Shown here: positions 44,379 through 56,551 of the stretch, piece after piece | Layout of the letters: each line of letters opens with the position of its first letter | Position numbering within the stretch: position 1 is the stretch's first letter | DNA from: Sphingobium chungbukense | GTDB lineage: Bacteria; Pseudomonadota; Alphaproteobacteria; Sphingomonadales; Sphingomonadaceae | Direction: 5' to 3' | NCBI RefSeq assembly: GCF_001005725.1 | Contig: NZ_LBIC01000001.1 | Coordinates: 434,001-498,000, forward strand | DNA: 64,000 nucleotides | Notes under the pieces: model-generated | The model's input: only the letters and a program-made list of their open reading frames with translations | The model's database searches: none | Told to the model about the DNA's origin: nothing | Translations under genes and position numbers: made by a program

Positions 44379-44681
44379 TCAGTTCCGGCGCGTACCCGAA
44401 AAACCCGCGGCACCGAATGCGCCGAGCTGCATCGTCCCGGTGATGCTGTCCCCGCTGACCTCGGCCTCGCATTCGAGGGTCATCGGCATGGGGATGGTCA
44501 TGTTCATCTTCCAGCTCAGCTTGTTGCCGTCGACCTTGCCCTCGGCCACGTCGAGCGAACCCATCATGCCGGCAAAAGTGCCATGGAAGCTGTCGCCCGA
44601 ACTGATGACGGTCAACACACCGTTCTGGTCGCCCATCGGCGTCTTCGCCACGCAATCATAGGCACCGTCCACTGCCGCCAT
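44379..44681 (-). CDS. Conserved small protein, beta-rich (100 aa)
   Basis: MAAVDGAYDCVAKTPMGDQNGVLTVISSG..., a soluble protein of alternating short strands (DSFHGTFAGMM, KLSWKMNMTIPMPMTLECEAEV, DSITGTMQLGAFG), a layout like small beta-barrel lipocalin-like proteins. No signal peptide and no assigned function. It lies 23 bp after the M16 peptidase gene on the same strand and ends at a terminator. Sequence style suggests a real, conserved gene. Confidence 0.8.
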   Translation of the reverse strand: MAAVDGAYDCVAKTPMGDQNGVLTVISSGDSFHGTFAGMMGSLDVAEGKVDGNKLSWKMNMTIPMPMTLECEAEVSGDSITGTMQLGAFGAAGFSGTRRN

Positions 44682-44704
44682 AGCACTTCTCCTTTACGTA
44701 ATCG

Positions 44705-47584
44705 TCAATCGGCCAATGTGCCCATTTCCACCGGAAGGCCAACGACGTCAAGCTGTGGTTTCACGAGTTTCGCGTCGCCCACGACGACCCAGATCAGCCG
44801 GTCGGGATTGATCGCCTCCCGGGCCGCCTTGTCGAGATCGGCGGCGGTCATCGCGCGGTAGACGCCCGGCAGGCTGGCATAATAATCGTCCGGCCGCCCC
44901 AGCATCCGGTTGCGCATCATCGCGCCCAGCAGGTCGGAGGAGGTTTCGAAGCTGCCGGGCAGCGACAATATCTGGCTGTTGATCGTCTGGTTGCGTTCCG
45001 CCTCGGTCGTGCCCTTGGCGGTCAGGAAGTCGCTGATATCCTTGCGCGCGGCGACGATGGATTCGCCGGTCTTGTCGGTCTGCACCGGGGCATAGACCAG
45101 CAGCGGGATCGTTTCCTTGACGCCCGGCAACCCGGTTCCGGCATAATAGGCCCAGCCCTTGCTCTCGCGCAGGTCCATGATGAGGCGCGAGGTCGAGCTG
45201 CCGCCCAATACTTCATTGGCGGTGATCAGAGTCACGGGATTGTCGGTGCCCGCCTTGTTGGTGAGCAGGCCGGCGAGGATCATCGACTGCGGGCTTTGCG
45301 GCTTGTCGACCAGGATGATCCGCGACGGCCGCATCATGCGGTCCATGCGGAACAGCTTGGTGCCCTTGGCGACCTTCGGCGCTTTCCAGTCGCCGAAACG
45401 CTTTTCGAGCAGCGGCATCACGTCGGCCAGGGTGGTGTCGCCGGTCACGAAGATGGTCGCATTGTCGGGCCGCAGCCATTTGTCATGGAAGGCGACCAGA
45501 TCAGCCCGCGTCACGGCCTTGACCCCGCTTTCCGTGCCGGAACCGGTGAAGGGAATGCCATAGGGATGCGCCTGACCATAGAGCAGCGGCGGCAGCAGGC
45601 GCTGCGCGATCGGCATGGGTTCGGTCTTTTCCGCCTTGATGCGGGTGAGCACCTGCCCGCGCAGGCGCTCCACCTCGGTCGGCGCGAAGGCGGGATTACG
45701 GATCACGTCGGCCAGCAGGCCCAGCGACGCATCCAGATTGGGCTTCAGCGCATAGAGCCCCACATTGGTGGCATCCATGCCGTTGCCCGCGCTGATCGAG
45801 GCGCCCAGCCGTTCCTGTTCTTCGGCGATCTGGACCGAACTGCGGGTGGTCGTGCCTTCGTCCAGCAGTGCGGTCGTCAGTCCCGCCGTGCCCAGCTTCG
45901 CCTTGTCGTCGGCGGCATTGCCGGCATCGAAGGACACCGACACCCGCACCACCGGCACCGTCGCCCGGCGCGCGAAGACGACGGGAATGCCGTTCTTGAG
46001 CGTCGCATGCTCGACGGCCGGGAATTCCAGATCCTTGACCGGCTCGATCCCCGGTTCGGCGATCTTGGTGGGCGGCGGCGGGGTCACCGCAACCGGCGCG
46101 GGCTTCTTGGGATCGCGGAAATAGGCCGGATGATGGGTCGCATTGCCCGCCAGCGCATTATCCTCGGCCGACCGTTCGCCCGGCGCCACGGTCAGGCGGA
46201 ACACCGGCCGCGACAGCCATTTGCGCGCCGCCTCGCTCACCGACTGCGGTGTGGCGGCGGCGGCGGCCTCCAAGTCCTGCTTATATTTCGCCGGATCATT
46301 GGAATAGACCGCCCCCTCGGCCAGCGTCACCGCCTTGCCGCTGAAACCGCCCACCTTCTCCAGACCGCCGATCGTGCCGGAAAGCTGCTGCGTCGCGGCG
46401 CGCTGTACCTCGTCCGCGCTCGGTCCCTTGGCGAGATAATCGGCAAGCAGCTGGTCCAGCCGCTTGCCGACGGCCACCGGGTCCTGCCCTGGCTTCACAT
46501 CGACCGTGATCTCGGCGATGGAGAGCTTCTCGAAGGGCTGGATGCTGGCCTTCACCCCCACGGCGACCTTCTCGTCCCGCACGAGGATATTGTCGAGCCG
46601 CGAGGATTTGAGGCCGCCAAATACCGCCATCGCGAGATTGAGTTGCGTCAGATCGTCGGAATTGACGCCCGGCACGATCCAGTTGCGATAGAGCCGGGTG
46701 GCCGCCACATTGTCGTGCATCACCTTTTCGACATCCTGCCCCAGCGTCGGGACCGTCGCATCCACATCCTTGGGTGCGGGGCCGGCAGGGATGTTGCCGA
46801 ACCACTTTTCCACCTTCGCCTTCGCCGTCGGCACGTCGATGTCGCCCGCCAGCACCAGCACCGCGTTGTTAGGGCCGTAATGCGTCTTGAACCAGGTCTG
46901 CACGTCGGCCAGGCTGGCCGCGTTGAGGTCCGCCATCGAACCGATGGTCGAATGGCGATAGGGATGCCCCTCCGGCAGCATCGCGGCGAGCTGCGCATAT
47001 TCGACCAGGCCATAGGGCTCATTCTCGCCCATGCGCTTTTCGTTCTGGACGACGCCGCGCTGGGTATCGAGCTTGGTCTGGGTGACCGCGCCCAGCAGAT
47101 GGCCCATACGGTCGGATTCCAGGAACAGCGCCCGGTCGAGCGCGCCGGTCGGCACCGTTTCGAAATAATTGGTGCGATCGAACCAGGTCGTGCCGTTCCA
47201 GTCGGTCGCGCCGATATCCTCCAGCCGCCCGAAAAACGGCCCGTCGGCATTTTCCGAACCATAGAACATCAGATGTTCGAAGAGATGGGCGAACCCGGTC
47301 TTGCCCGCCGGTTCGAAGCGCGATCCGACATGATACCAGATCGATACGCCGACGACCGGCGCCTTGCGGTCGGTGTGAACGATGACGCGCAGGCCGTTTT
47401 TCAGCGTGAATTCCTCGTAGGGAATGTTCACCGCCGCCACCAGGCTGGAGAGCGGCGCGGGCGCGGCCACGCCGGTTGCCGCGGGCGCCTTCGGCGCCGC
47501 CACCGCCGGCATGGTCGGCAGGAGAGTGAGCGAGGACAGGCCCAACATCAGGGCTACCCGGCAGGAAAATGGGGAAAAGGTCAT
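44705..47584 (-). CDS. M16-family zinc metallopeptidase (two-domain)
   Basis: 959-aa exported protein: signal peptide (MTFSPFSCRVALMLGLSSLTLL...VAA), a catalytic M16 half with the inverted zinc motif H100-L-F-E-H104 and a later N-E-K-R-M supplying the third ligand, and an inactive second half (from about residue 460) carrying the R/Y substrate-side motif. Pitrilysin-like periplasmic peptide clearance is probable. ATG 47584 opens the signal peptide. Divergent from the M28 peptidase with 149 bp between starts. Confidence 0.93.
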   Translation of the reverse strand: MTFSPFSCRVALMLGLSSLTLLPTMPAVAAPKAPAATGVAAPAPLSSLVAAVNIPYEEFTLKNGLRVIVHTDRKAPVVGVSIWYHVGSRFEPAGKTGFAHLFEHLMFYGSENADGPFFGRLEDIGATDWNGTTWFDRTNYFETVPTGALDRALFLESDRMGHLLGAVTQTKLDTQRGVVQNEKRMGENEPYGLVEYAQLAAMLPEGHPYRHSTIGSMADLNAASLADVQTWFKTHYGPNNAVLVLAGDIDVPTAKAKVEKWFGNIPAGPAPKDVDATVPTLGQDVEKVMHDNVAATRLYRNWIVPGVNSDDLTQLNLAMAVFGGLKSSRLDNILVRDEKVAVGVKASIQPFEKLSIAEITVDVKPGQDPVAVGKRLDQLLADYLAKGPSADEVQRAATQQLSGTIGGLEKVGGFSGKAVTLAEGAVYSNDPAKYKQDLEAAAAATPQSVSEAARKWLSRPVFRLTVAPGERSAEDNALAGNATHHPAYFRDPKKPAPVAVTPPPPTKIAEPGIEPVKDLEFPAVEHATLKNGIPVVFARRATVPVVRVSVSFDAGNAADDKAKLGTAGLTTALLDEGTTTRSSVQIAEEQERLGASISAGNGMDATNVGLYALKPNLDASLGLLADVIRNPAFAPTEVERLRGQVLTRIKAEKTEPMPIAQRLLPPLLYGQAHPYGIPFTGSGTESGVKAVTRADLVAFHDKWLRPDNATIFVTGDTTLADVMPLLEKRFGDWKAPKVAKGTKLFRMDRMMRPSRIILVDKPQSPQSMILAGLLTNKAGTDNPVTLITANEVLGGSSTSRLIMDLRESKGWAYYAGTGLPGVKETIPLLVYAPVQTDKTGESIVAARKDISDFLTAKGTTEAERNQTINSQILSLPGSFETSSDLLGAMMRNRMLGRPDDYYASLPGVYRAMTAADLDKAAREAINPDRLIWVVVGDAKLVKPQLDVVGLPVEMGTLAD

Positions 47585-47733
47585 GAGCGCCTCATGAAGG
47601 ACAATAGATCGGCGGGCAGCATAGCGAGGCGTTTTAGACGCGCAACACGCATATGGGGCAAGACATGGGCTGGACAGGCGAAACCGGCACGTTAGGCTCC
47701 CCATTCGACCATAAAAGAGAGGTTTCGCACCCG

Positions 47734-49368
47734 ATGCGCCTTCGCTCCTTCGCCTTCGCTTCCTCCCTCGCCCTTGCGCTTGCCACCCCCAGCCTCGCCT
47801 CTGCCGAAACCGGCCCCGCCATCACGGGGGAAGCCATCCGTGCCGATATCGGCTTCCTGGCCGACGATCTGCTCGAAGGCCGCGATGCCGGGACGCGCGG
47901 CTATGACATCGCCGCGCGCTATGTCGCAGCGCGGTTCGAAACATTGGGCCTGCAACAGGCCGTACCCAATAGCTGGTATCAACCGGTGACGCTCGCCGTC
48001 GCACAGCTCGACAAAGCGTCCCCGCCTTCGCTCACCATCGGGGACAGGCGCTTCGCCAATGGCGAAGACGTCGCGATCGCCGCGTTCGGCCGCGAACTAC
48101 GCCAGAGCATCGGAGCGCAGGCGGTGTTCGTGGGATACGGCCTGAAATCCGATCGGGAGAAGATCGACGACTATGCGGGCCTTGATCTCAAGGGCAAGTT
48201 CGCGGTCGCACTTTCCGGTTCGCCGATCGGCATGCCGAGCGAGATCGGCGCGCATCTCGCCTCCGAAAAGGCACTGGCCGCGCAGCAGGCGGGCGCGATC
48301 GGCCTGATCACCATCCCCACCGCCAGCTATCTCAACCGCACGGCCTGGGAGAAGCTGCGCGAGCGGGCGCAGAGCCCGACAGTGAGCTGGCTCGACGCAT
48401 CGGGCCAACCCTATGTCCGCACCCCGGCCATTCGCGGCACCGGGACCGTGACCGGGGCGGCGGCCGAGGCGCTGCTCGCCGGGTCGGGCAAGACCCTGGC
48501 CATGATCCGCGCGCAGGCGGAGAAGAAGGGCGCGCGGCCAAGGGGCTTCGCGCTCAAGCCCAGCGTCCGGATCGACCGGACCAGCACCGTCGAGACGGCG
48601 CCCAGCCGCAATGTGCTGGCGGTGCTGCCCGGTTCCGATCCGGCGCTGGCCGGGGAATATGTGCTGCTGATGGCCCATCTCGACCATCTGGGAGTCAAGG
48701 AAAGCGCCCAGGGGCCGGACAAGATCTATAATGGCGCGATGGACAATGCCTCCGGCGTGGCGACCATGCTGGCGGTGGCGAAGGCCTTTGCGCAAAGCGG
48801 GGAACGGCCGAAGCGCTCCATCCTGTTCGCGGCGGTGACGGCGGAAGAAGATGGACTGTTGGGGTCGCAGTTCCTGGCGAAGAATCCCGTGCTGCCGCAG
48901 GGCGCGAAGCTGGTCGGCGTGGTCAATCTGGACATGCCGATCCTGACCTATGATTTCCAGGATGTGGTGGCGTTCGGCGCGGAGCATTCAACCCTTGGCC
49001 CGATCGTGGAGAAGGCCGCCAGGGCGGAGGGCGTCTCGCTATCGCCCGATCCGTTGCCCGCCGAGGGGCTGTTCACCCGGTCCGACCATTATCGCTTCGT
49101 GCAGGAAGGGGTGCCGGCGGTGTTCCTGATGACCGGATTCGCCGGGCCGGGACGGGAAGCGTTCGAACATTTCCTCAAGACCGACTATCACCAGCCCTCC
49201 GACCAGATGAGCCTGCCCTTCCACTGGGAGGCGGCGGCCAAGTTCGCCAAGGTCAACTATGCCATCGCCCGCGAGATTGCCGATGAGCCGGAGGCACCGC
49301 GCTGGTACAAGGGGGATTTCTTCGGAGATGCCTTTGCGCCGGGTGTGCCCAAGGCGGTGAAACCATGA
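47734..49368 (+). CDS. M28-family metallopeptidase
   Basis: 544-aa exported aminopeptidase-like protein: signal peptide MRLRSFAFASSLALALATPSLASA, a PA-like insert (about 130-260) and the M28 catalytic domain with zinc ligands in AHLDHLG (His315), YNGAMDNASGV, AEEDGLLGS, VNLDMP and DYHQPSDQ. All five ligand sites are present, so it is probably active. Exact peptide preference is unknown. Confidence 0.94.
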   Translation: MRLRSFAFASSLALALATPSLASAETGPAITGEAIRADIGFLADDLLEGRDAGTRGYDIAARYVAARFETLGLQQAVPNSWYQPVTLAVAQLDKASPPSLTIGDRRFANGEDVAIAAFGRELRQSIGAQAVFVGYGLKSDREKIDDYAGLDLKGKFAVALSGSPIGMPSEIGAHLASEKALAAQQAGAIGLITIPTASYLNRTAWEKLRERAQSPTVSWLDASGQPYVRTPAIRGTGTVTGAAAEALLAGSGKTLAMIRAQAEKKGARPRGFALKPSVRIDRTSTVETAPSRNVLAVLPGSDPALAGEYVLLMAHLDHLGVKESAQGPDKIYNGAMDNASGVATMLAVAKAFAQSGERPKRSILFAAVTAEEDGLLGSQFLAKNPVLPQGAKLVGVVNLDMPILTYDFQDVVAFGAEHSTLGPIVEKAARAEGVSLSPDPLPAEGLFTRSDHYRFVQEGVPAVFLMTGFAGPGREAFEHFLKTDYHQPSDQMSLPFHWEAAAKFAKVNYAIAREIADEPEAPRWYKGDFFGDAFAPGVPKAVKP

Positions 49369-49484
49369 ACCTCGTCGCGAATTGAACACGGTTAGGGATA
49401 TTTGCGTAGCGCCCCTTGTGTTGCTTTTATGCAACATTACATCGTGACCAGTTTCACGAAGGGCCAAATTCGCAAGGGGACGTT

Positions 49485-52064
<2,580 letters not shown>

Positions 52065-52084
52065 CCGTCCCTCGCTTCCCATAG

Positions 52085-52123
52085 AAAAAGGGGGCGCTTC
52101 CGATGGGAAGCGCCCCCTTTTTT
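52085..52123. terminator. Bidirectional intrinsic terminator
   Basis: GGGGGCGCTTCC-GATG-GGAAGCGCCCCC, a perfect 12-bp stem with TTTTTT to the right and AAAAA to the left, between convergent clpB and the TonB-dependent receptor gene. It serves both. Confidence 0.95.
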
Positions 52124-52144
52124 ATCAGGATCGTAGACGATCGA

Positions 52145-55135
52145 TCAGTAATCGACCTTCACGCCGACACGGAACCAGCGGCCGGTGAAGCCAGCGCCTT
52201 CCCAGGCCACATTGTAATTGTAGCCCAGGCTGTAGGTCTGGCCCGGATTGAAGTCCGGCTTGCTGTCGAGCAGGTTCATGACGTTGGCGTACAGGGTGAA
52301 CTGGTCGTTGACCTTCACGCTGGCGGTCATGTCGACGTCGATCCAGCGCTTGGCGCGGCACTTGAACGGCGTGCCATCGCGATAGGTGTAGACCGAAGCG
52401 CCCAGGCTGGCGTCGCAGTCGCCCTTCACGCCACCATAGTCGATCGAGGCCATGTCATAGCCCGACGTGTAGTAAGCGGTCAGGTTGATGAACGCCTTGT
52501 CGTTGAAGTCCAGCGTGTTGCTCCAGGTGCCGCGCCACTTCGGCGCACCCGAGCAGGAGGTCACGTCGCAGGGGCTGAGCGTACCGTCATAGCGCTGGAC
52601 AACGCCGCCGACCGTCTTTTGCAGCTTCATCAGATAGGAAGCGTTGACGCTGCTGGTCAGGCGGATGTTGCTGCCCAGATCGAAACGACCCGTCGCCGAG
52701 AAGTCCAGGCCAGAAGCAAGCTGCGAATCCGAGTTCACGAACGAATATTCGATGAAGCCCAGGACCGGCAACGCGCTGGGGTGATCCGGATCGGGAATGC
52801 CCGGCTTCACCACGATGCCCGGCACGTTCACGACGCCATTATTCTGATAATAGGCGTCGACGATGCTGGAATAATCGGGGCTTCCGATCAGACCCTTGAT
52901 CTTGATGTGCCAATAATCGGCGGTGAAGGAGAAGCGCGACGACGGTTCGAACACGGCACCCAGCGTGTAGGAGGTCGACTTTTCAGGCTTCAGATCCGGG
53001 TTGCCGGTCGCCGTCAGACCATAGGAATAGGGCAGCGATGCATAGGCATTGCCACCATGGGCAGCGATGAAGGCCGCGCCTTCCGGTGTCTTCGGATCGA
53101 TCGTGGTCGTGATGTAGCCGGTGGTCGGCAGACCATAGGCTTCGTTGAAGCTGGGGATGCGGAAGCCCTTCGAGAAGGTGCCGCGCAGCTTCACTTGCTT
53201 GATCGGAGTGAACACCGCCGTGAACTTCGGCGAGAAGTTTTGCTGGCCGGAAGAATATTTGTCGTACCGACCCTGTGCTTCCAGTTGCAACTGGTCGAAC
53301 GCCGGAACGTCAAGCGCGAAGAAGGCGGACTTCACGTTGCGGCTGCCGATCGCGCCCACGGCGTTGATGCTGTAATAGCGTTCCGACGGGTTGGCGTTGT
53401 CCGGCGGGTTGGCGCTGGGATTGTCGATCGATTCGTGGCGATAGGCCGCGCCGACGGCCAGCTTCATCGCGCCGCCGGGAAGCTGGAACAGTTCCTTCGA
53501 CAGCGTTCCCTGGACCTGCCAGAGTTCCGACGACGACTTGTTGACGTTGACCGGCGCGATATAGTTGCGCAGATCTTCCGAATTGGCGTTCGGATTGATG
53601 AAGTTCCACGAACCGTCGTTGATCACGTCGACCAGATGCTGGGCGAAGAGGAAGTTCTTGTTCGTGACCTTCAGGTCGACGCGCGACCAGGTGAAGTTGG
53701 CGTCATAATCCCAGCCCGTGCCGAAGGAGCCGTTGATGCCCGCAGCCGCGCGATAGGTCTTGGCATCGCTGAACGTCTCACGCGGACGGTCGTAGCGATA
53801 GTTGACGCGGGCAAGCTGACCCGATGAGGCAAAGGGGTTGTTGGGGTTCAACGTGCCGTTCGCCGCGGTGCAGGTCACGGTGCCCTGCGGGCAGACATAG
53901 ACCGGCAGCAGGACCGGGCTGAGCACGAAGGTGTCGCCGCCTGCGGCGGTCTGGCCAGCGAAGGTCAGCGGCGTCAGCGAGGACGCCGTCTTCACATTGT
54001 AGAAGTTGAACATCGCATAGGCCTGGGCGCTGCTGCCCACATTGACCGTGGCGTGCAGTGCGCCGCCGATGCGTTCGATCGTCGGCTGCGCCTGAAGATA
54101 ATCCTTCACATTGTCCTGCTGGCACTGCTGCGCGGTCGCGCCGAGCGCCGCCTGCTGCGCCGGGGTCAGCGTGATCGCCGTCAGGTCGCGGCAGCCGGCG
54201 GCCGGATTGGCAAGCACCCAATTGCCGCTCGGCGTCACCGTGGTCGGGTCATAGGGGCGCATGACCGGCACGCGGGTCGAACCGATGCTGAGGATCGCGC
54301 CGTTGCTCTGGACGCCGTTGACGACGTTATTGGCCAGACAACTGCCCGAATCATTGCAGTAGGAGCTGAGATCGGCGCTGTTCCAGGGGAAACCACGATC
54401 GCGGGCGAAGAGCGGGTCGCTCTTCTGATATTCGCCGTTGATATAGATGTTGAAGCCGTCTTCATTCAGCTTGCCATAGCCGTAAGTAGCGTCGATCCGG
54501 CGTTCGCCGGCATCGCCGCGCTGCGAAAGACCGGCGGACGCATTGGCGTGCAGACCGACGATTTCCTTCTTGACGATGACGTTGACCACGCCCGCGACGG
54601 CGTCAGCGCCGTAGGTGGCCGATGCGCCGTCCTGCAACACGTCGATGCGCTCGACGATGGCGTTCGGCATCGCGTTCAGGTCGACGAAGTTGCGGTGACC
54701 GTCGTCCGCCAGCGGATAGGGCGCGCTGCGCAGGCCGTCGAACAGGGTCAGCGTATTGCCGCTGCCCAGGCCGCGCAGCGACACGGCGGTCGCGCCGGTC
54801 GCGAAGTTGAAGCTGTTCCAGCTCTTGCTCATCGAGCCCGCATTGTTGGCGGAAATCGATTGCACGGCATCGGAAATGGTGTTGACGCCACGCTTGGTCA
54901 GTTCCTCCGAGCTCAGCACCGTCAACGGGGCAGCGGTCGCCGTCGACGGATTGCGGAAGATGGAGCCGGTGACGACGATGGTGTCATTGCCCTCATCCGA
55001 CGCAGCCTGTGTACCGGCAGCCTGAGGCGCCTGGGCGAAAGCGGGTGCGGAGAAGGCCGCGAGGCCGGCGCCGACGAGAGTCAACGCCTGAAGAGCCGCG
55101 CCACCGCGCAGCCCGATCTTGGTTATGGTCTTCAC
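52145..55135 (-). CDS. TonB-dependent outer-membrane receptor
   Basis: 996-aa receptor. Start is GTG 55135 with AAGGGAC upstream, giving (V)KTITKIGLRGGAALQALTLVGAGLAAFSAPAFA, a signal peptide. A TonB-box-like DTIVVTGS follows, then the plug (TKRGVNTISDAVQSISANNAGS...LRGLGSGNTLTLFDGLRS) and a 22-strand barrel ending in ...GRWFRVGVKVDY with terminal aromatic. No iron- or cobalamin-specific neighbours, so the ligand is unknown; many sphingomonad receptors take up polysaccharides or peptides. Confidence 0.94.
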   Translation of the reverse strand: MKTITKIGLRGGAALQALTLVGAGLAAFSAPAFAQAPQAAGTQAASDEGNDTIVVTGSIFRNPSTATAAPLTVLSSEELTKRGVNTISDAVQSISANNAGSMSKSWNSFNFATGATAVSLRGLGSGNTLTLFDGLRSAPYPLADDGHRNFVDLNAMPNAIVERIDVLQDGASATYGADAVAGVVNVIVKKEIVGLHANASAGLSQRGDAGERRIDATYGYGKLNEDGFNIYINGEYQKSDPLFARDRGFPWNSADLSSYCNDSGSCLANNVVNGVQSNGAILSIGSTRVPVMRPYDPTTVTPSGNWVLANPAAGCRDLTAITLTPAQQAALGATAQQCQQDNVKDYLQAQPTIERIGGALHATVNVGSSAQAYAMFNFYNVKTASSLTPLTFAGQTAAGGDTFVLSPVLLPVYVCPQGTVTCTAANGTLNPNNPFASSGQLARVNYRYDRPRETFSDAKTYRAAAGINGSFGTGWDYDANFTWSRVDLKVTNKNFLFAQHLVDVINDGSWNFINPNANSEDLRNYIAPVNVNKSSSELWQVQGTLSKELFQLPGGAMKLAVGAAYRHESIDNPSANPPDNANPSERYYSINAVGAIGSRNVKSAFFALDVPAFDQLQLEAQGRYDKYSSGQQNFSPKFTAVFTPIKQVKLRGTFSKGFRIPSFNEAYGLPTTGYITTTIDPKTPEGAAFIAAHGGNAYASLPYSYGLTATGNPDLKPEKSTSYTLGAVFEPSSRFSFTADYWHIKIKGLIGSPDYSSIVDAYYQNNGVVNVPGIVVKPGIPDPDHPSALPVLGFIEYSFVNSDSQLASGLDFSATGRFDLGSNIRLTSSVNASYLMKLQKTVGGVVQRYDGTLSPCDVTSCSGAPKWRGTWSNTLDFNDKAFINLTAYYTSGYDMASIDYGGVKGDCDASLGASVYTYRDGTPFKCRAKRWIDVDMTASVKVNDQFTLYANVMNLLDSKPDFNPGQTYSLGYNYNVAWEGAGFTGRWFRVGVKVDY

Positions 55136-55455
55136 TATCCAGTCCCTTGCTCTGGAGGCTCGCGGATTGCCCCGCGTGCTTTTTTGACGCGTGAAGAGAG
55201 CGAAAGGAGCCCGACAGCAAACCCTCTTCACACGTACTACCACCTACTGTGAGCAGTCGTTTTATGAGTGTAAAGCAGGCTCTAGCGTCGGAAATCGCAT
55301 TTGATCGAAACTGTAGCAATTATGCCACAATCGCGCCAAATGGTGATTGAACGGCCGTATAACAACATTGTTGCATGCCTGTGTTTACGGGAAAAACTTT
55401 TGCATGCGACGCGCGTAAACGAACAAAGAAAATTATAGTTCCGTGAAATATTGCT
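55136..55455 (-). promoter_or_regulatory. Upstream region of the TonB receptor (320 bp, AT-rich)
   Basis: No gene is seen. The AT-rich stretch 55240-55450 contains the perfect palindrome CAACA-T-TGTTG (55363-55373), a direct repeat TGCATGC (55372-55378 and 55401-55407), and GTTTAC...GTAAAC (55383-55420). Likely promoter/operator region of the receptor; no protein can be assigned to the sites. Confidence 0.45.
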
Positions 55456-56307
55456 TCAATTTCCGGGCATGGGCCCGGCGAGCAGAAGCGGGTCGATGCG
55501 CACATCATTCCACTTCATCCCCCAATGGAGATGGGGTCCGGTGGCCCGGCCGGTCGCGCCGACCGCACCGATGCGCTGTCCCTGAAGCACATGTTGGCCG
55601 AGAATCACGTCGATCCGCGAGAGGTGCAGGAAGGCGCTGTTGAGGCCATGGCCATGGTCGATCATCAGCAGATTGCCCTCCAGCGTGAAGGGGTGGCCGG
55701 CGGCCAGTATCACCACGCCGTCGGCCGGGGCGACGACAGGATCGCCCGGGGCACCCGCGACGTCGACGCCGCCATGATAGGCGCCCGGCTGCCCCTGATA
55801 GATGCGCTGCGATCCGAACAGGCCCGAGATGCGGCCGGTGCGCGGCCAGATGAAGCGCTGGCGCCAGCCGGTCGCATCGGTCACGATGGCGCGGGCGGCG
55901 GCGATCTGTTCCAGTTCGGGCTTGCGGAGGGCGAGAAAGGCCTCGCTGTTCTTCGTTGGACGCAGTGGAACGTCGACATGCTCGATCCGCCAGGCGCGCG
56001 GCGCTACGGTCAGCGCCTGGTCGAGCGTGCGGCCATCGGCCAGGCGCGCGGACAGGCTGGCCTGCGGTGCGGCATCGCGGTCGAAGGCGATGAGGAAGCG
56101 GCCGTCGGCGTCGACCGGCACCGGCTGGCCGTCGAAGCGCAGGTCGACGGTTCCAGCCGGCGCGATGCCGATCAGCGTGCCGCCCTGGATCGGCGTGCCG
56201 GTGAGGGCGATGCGGGTGGCGGGAGGAGGGCTGGCCGAAGGGGCTGCCGACGACGCAGCCGTCACGCCGGCCAGCGCCAGCGCAACGGCGGCGATCCGGT
56301 TCCTCAT
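55456..56307 (-). CDS. M23-family (LytM-type) peptidoglycan peptidase
   Basis: 283-aa exported protein with signal peptide (MRNRIAAVALALAGVTAASSA), an N-terminal beta domain and a C-terminal LytM domain with zinc ligands H178 and D182 (YHGGVDVAG) and catalytic H-L-H at 259-261 (GPHLHWG). The full set suggests active cleavage of peptidoglycan cross-bridges. 1 bp separates its start from the DUF2093 stop, so they are co-transcribed. Confidence 0.94.
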   Translation of the reverse strand: MRNRIAAVALALAGVTAASSAAPSASPPPATRIALTGTPIQGGTLIGIAPAGTVDLRFDGQPVPVDADGRFLIAFDRDAAPQASLSARLADGRTLDQALTVAPRAWRIEHVDVPLRPTKNSEAFLALRKPELEQIAAARAIVTDATGWRQRFIWPRTGRISGLFGSQRIYQGQPGAYHGGVDVAGAPGDPVVAPADGVVILAAGHPFTLEGNLLMIDHGHGLNSAFLHLSRIDVILGQHVLQGQRIGAVGATGRATGPHLHWGMKWNDVRIDPLLLAGPMPGN

Positions 56308-56517
56308 TTAAAGGCCGCGCGCCTTCAGTTCGGCCTGGGCGGAGATTTCGGCGCTGGCATAGGGTTCCTGCCGGGCGATGCTCCAGTAGCGCAGATCGTC
56401 CAGCGGGATCTTTCGCCCGCTGACGGCGCAGACGACATGATCGCCGGTCTGGAGCACACGGAAGCTGTAAGCCATATAATGCAGCCGGGCCGGGCGATCG
56501 CGGTTGGACATCAGCAT
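56308..56517 (-). CDS. DUF2093 protein
   Basis: 69-aa protein MLMSNRDRPARLHYMAYSFRVLQTGDHVVCAVSGRKIPLDDLRYWSIARQEPYASAE..., the DUF2093 family of alphaproteobacteria, function unknown. ATG 56517 (or 56511). It lies 34 bp after xseA, the usual neighbour of this family. Confidence 0.88.
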   Translation of the reverse strand: MLMSNRDRPARLHYMAYSFRVLQTGDHVVCAVSGRKIPLDDLRYWSIARQEPYASAEISAQAELKARGL

Positions 56518-56551
56518 GGGATCACTCGGCCTTTCTTGTGCGGCGACGGCA

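Noticed and set aside
45296..47695. Long plus-strand frame (799 aa) opposite the M16 peptidase
   Set aside because: Composition rich in Arg, His and Gln, typical of antisense frames; the peptidase on the other strand carries clear motifs.
49415..49440. Possible heat-shock (sigma-32) promoter before clpB
   Set aside because: Only CTTG with plausible spacing matches; the -10 part is poor, so not called.
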